DNA from: Acidimicrobiales bacterium
GTDB lineage: Bacteria; Actinomycetota; Acidimicrobiia; Acidimicrobiales; SZUA-35
Direction: 5' to 3'
NCBI GenBank assembly: GCA_020630195.1
Contig: JAHDBV010000040.1
Span: 1-37,809, forward strand
Length of the DNA stretch: 37,809 nucleotides
Shown: piece after piece, positions 37,571 to 37,809 of the stretch
Numbering within the stretch: the stretch's first letter is position 1
Layout of the letters: every line of letters begins with the position of its first letter
The notes under the pieces: generated by a model
Databases searched by the model: none
Told to the model about the DNA's origin: nothing
Seen by the model: only the letters and a program-made list of their open reading frames with translations
Position numbers and translations under genes: made by a program

Positions 37571-37809
37571 TCAGACGCCGAGTTCGGAGGCGAAGTGCTC
37601 GACGGTCGCTTCGAGACCCCGCCGGAGCTCGACCGTGGGTGCCCATCCGAGCCGGGTGCGAGCCAGCGTCAGATCGGGACGTCGCCGGGTCGGGTCGTCC
37701 TTCGGCAGCGGGAGGAAGTCGATCTCCACATCGGAGTTCGTGAGTTCGATCACCTGCTCGGCGAGTTCGAGCATCGTGAACTCACCGTCGTTGCCGATGT
37801 TGCACGGCG
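37571..37809 (-). CDS. uxs: UDP-glucuronate decarboxylase-like SDR, C-terminal end (runs off the right edge)
   Basis: Only the last 79 residues are present, reading from the window edge. The stretch [20 protein letters not shown] and [20 protein letters not shown] then [20 protein letters not shown] is the usual C-terminus of UDP-glucuronic acid decarboxylase (UXS), which makes UDP-xylose. Related NAD-dependent epimerases share some of it, so the specific enzyme is probable but not certain. The catalytic YxxxK and the cofactor loop lie outside the window. It belongs with the polysaccharide genes that follow on the same strand. Confidence 0.8.
   Translation of the reverse strand, partial: PCNIGNDGEFTMLELAEQVIELTNSDVEIDFLPLPKDDPTRRRPDLTLARTRLGWAPTVELRRGLEATVEHFASELGV

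Overview
The window is high-GC, densely coding DNA from an actinobacterium. The gene backbone is secA, hpf, comF, ahcY, a SIS isomerase, manA, manB, fbiA, fbiB/cofE and a GDP-mannose pyrophosphorylase. From memory this matches the order of Mycobacterium tuberculosis Rv3240c to Rv3264c. Long antisense frames, GTG starts, apparent leaderless promoters and F420 genes fit an actinobacterium. The Mycobacterium-like backbone without mycolate genes suggests a deep lineage such as Acidimicrobiia, but that placement is inference. No tRNA, rRNA, insertion sequence, prophage or CRISPR array was seen, and no gene-free stretch exceeds 300 bases. The longest is the 282-base comF-ahcY gap.

Left part (1-16935, all minus strand): the 5' part of secA, an atypical response regulator, hpf and comFC, then a REP-like repeat cluster and ahcY. 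Next come SRPBCC, SseB-like and SDR genes, followed by the mannose-activation group: a two-domain SIS isomerase, a Trm112-like protein, an MFS transporter, manA and manB. Coupled to it are a GtrA-GT2 fusion protein and a 996-residue membrane protein of the PTPS-related type. A small zinc ribbon and a CPBP protease end the block.

Middle (17058-24282): ftsH on the plus strand faces, tail to tail and overlapping, a minus-strand set made of a 1043-residue glycosyltransferase/membrane protein, a DUF5719-like exported protein and a membrane-anchored thioredoxin.

Right part (24442-37809): a plus-strand run of GDP-4-keto-6-deoxymannose reductase, GDP-mannose 4,6-dehydratase and fbiA; a minus-strand His-rich membrane protein; then cofE, a Ski2-like helicase and an amine oxidase, the last three joined by 4-base overlaps. 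A minus-strand polysaccharide block follows: GDP-mannose pyrophosphorylase, three GT4 glycosyltransferases and the C-terminus of a UDP-glucuronate decarboxylase.

Taken together the window makes fructose-6-P -> mannose-6-P -> mannose-1-P -> GDP-mannose -> GDP-6-deoxyhexose, with polyprenyl-linked and GT4 transferases to use these donors at the envelope, and two steps of F420 side-chain assembly. No clearly new defence or mobile system was found. The most interesting signals are regulatory (a recurrent TAnnnT box 6-10 bases before start codons, a 7-codon leader peptide, a start-occluding helix before manB) and a few uncharacterised envelope proteins.
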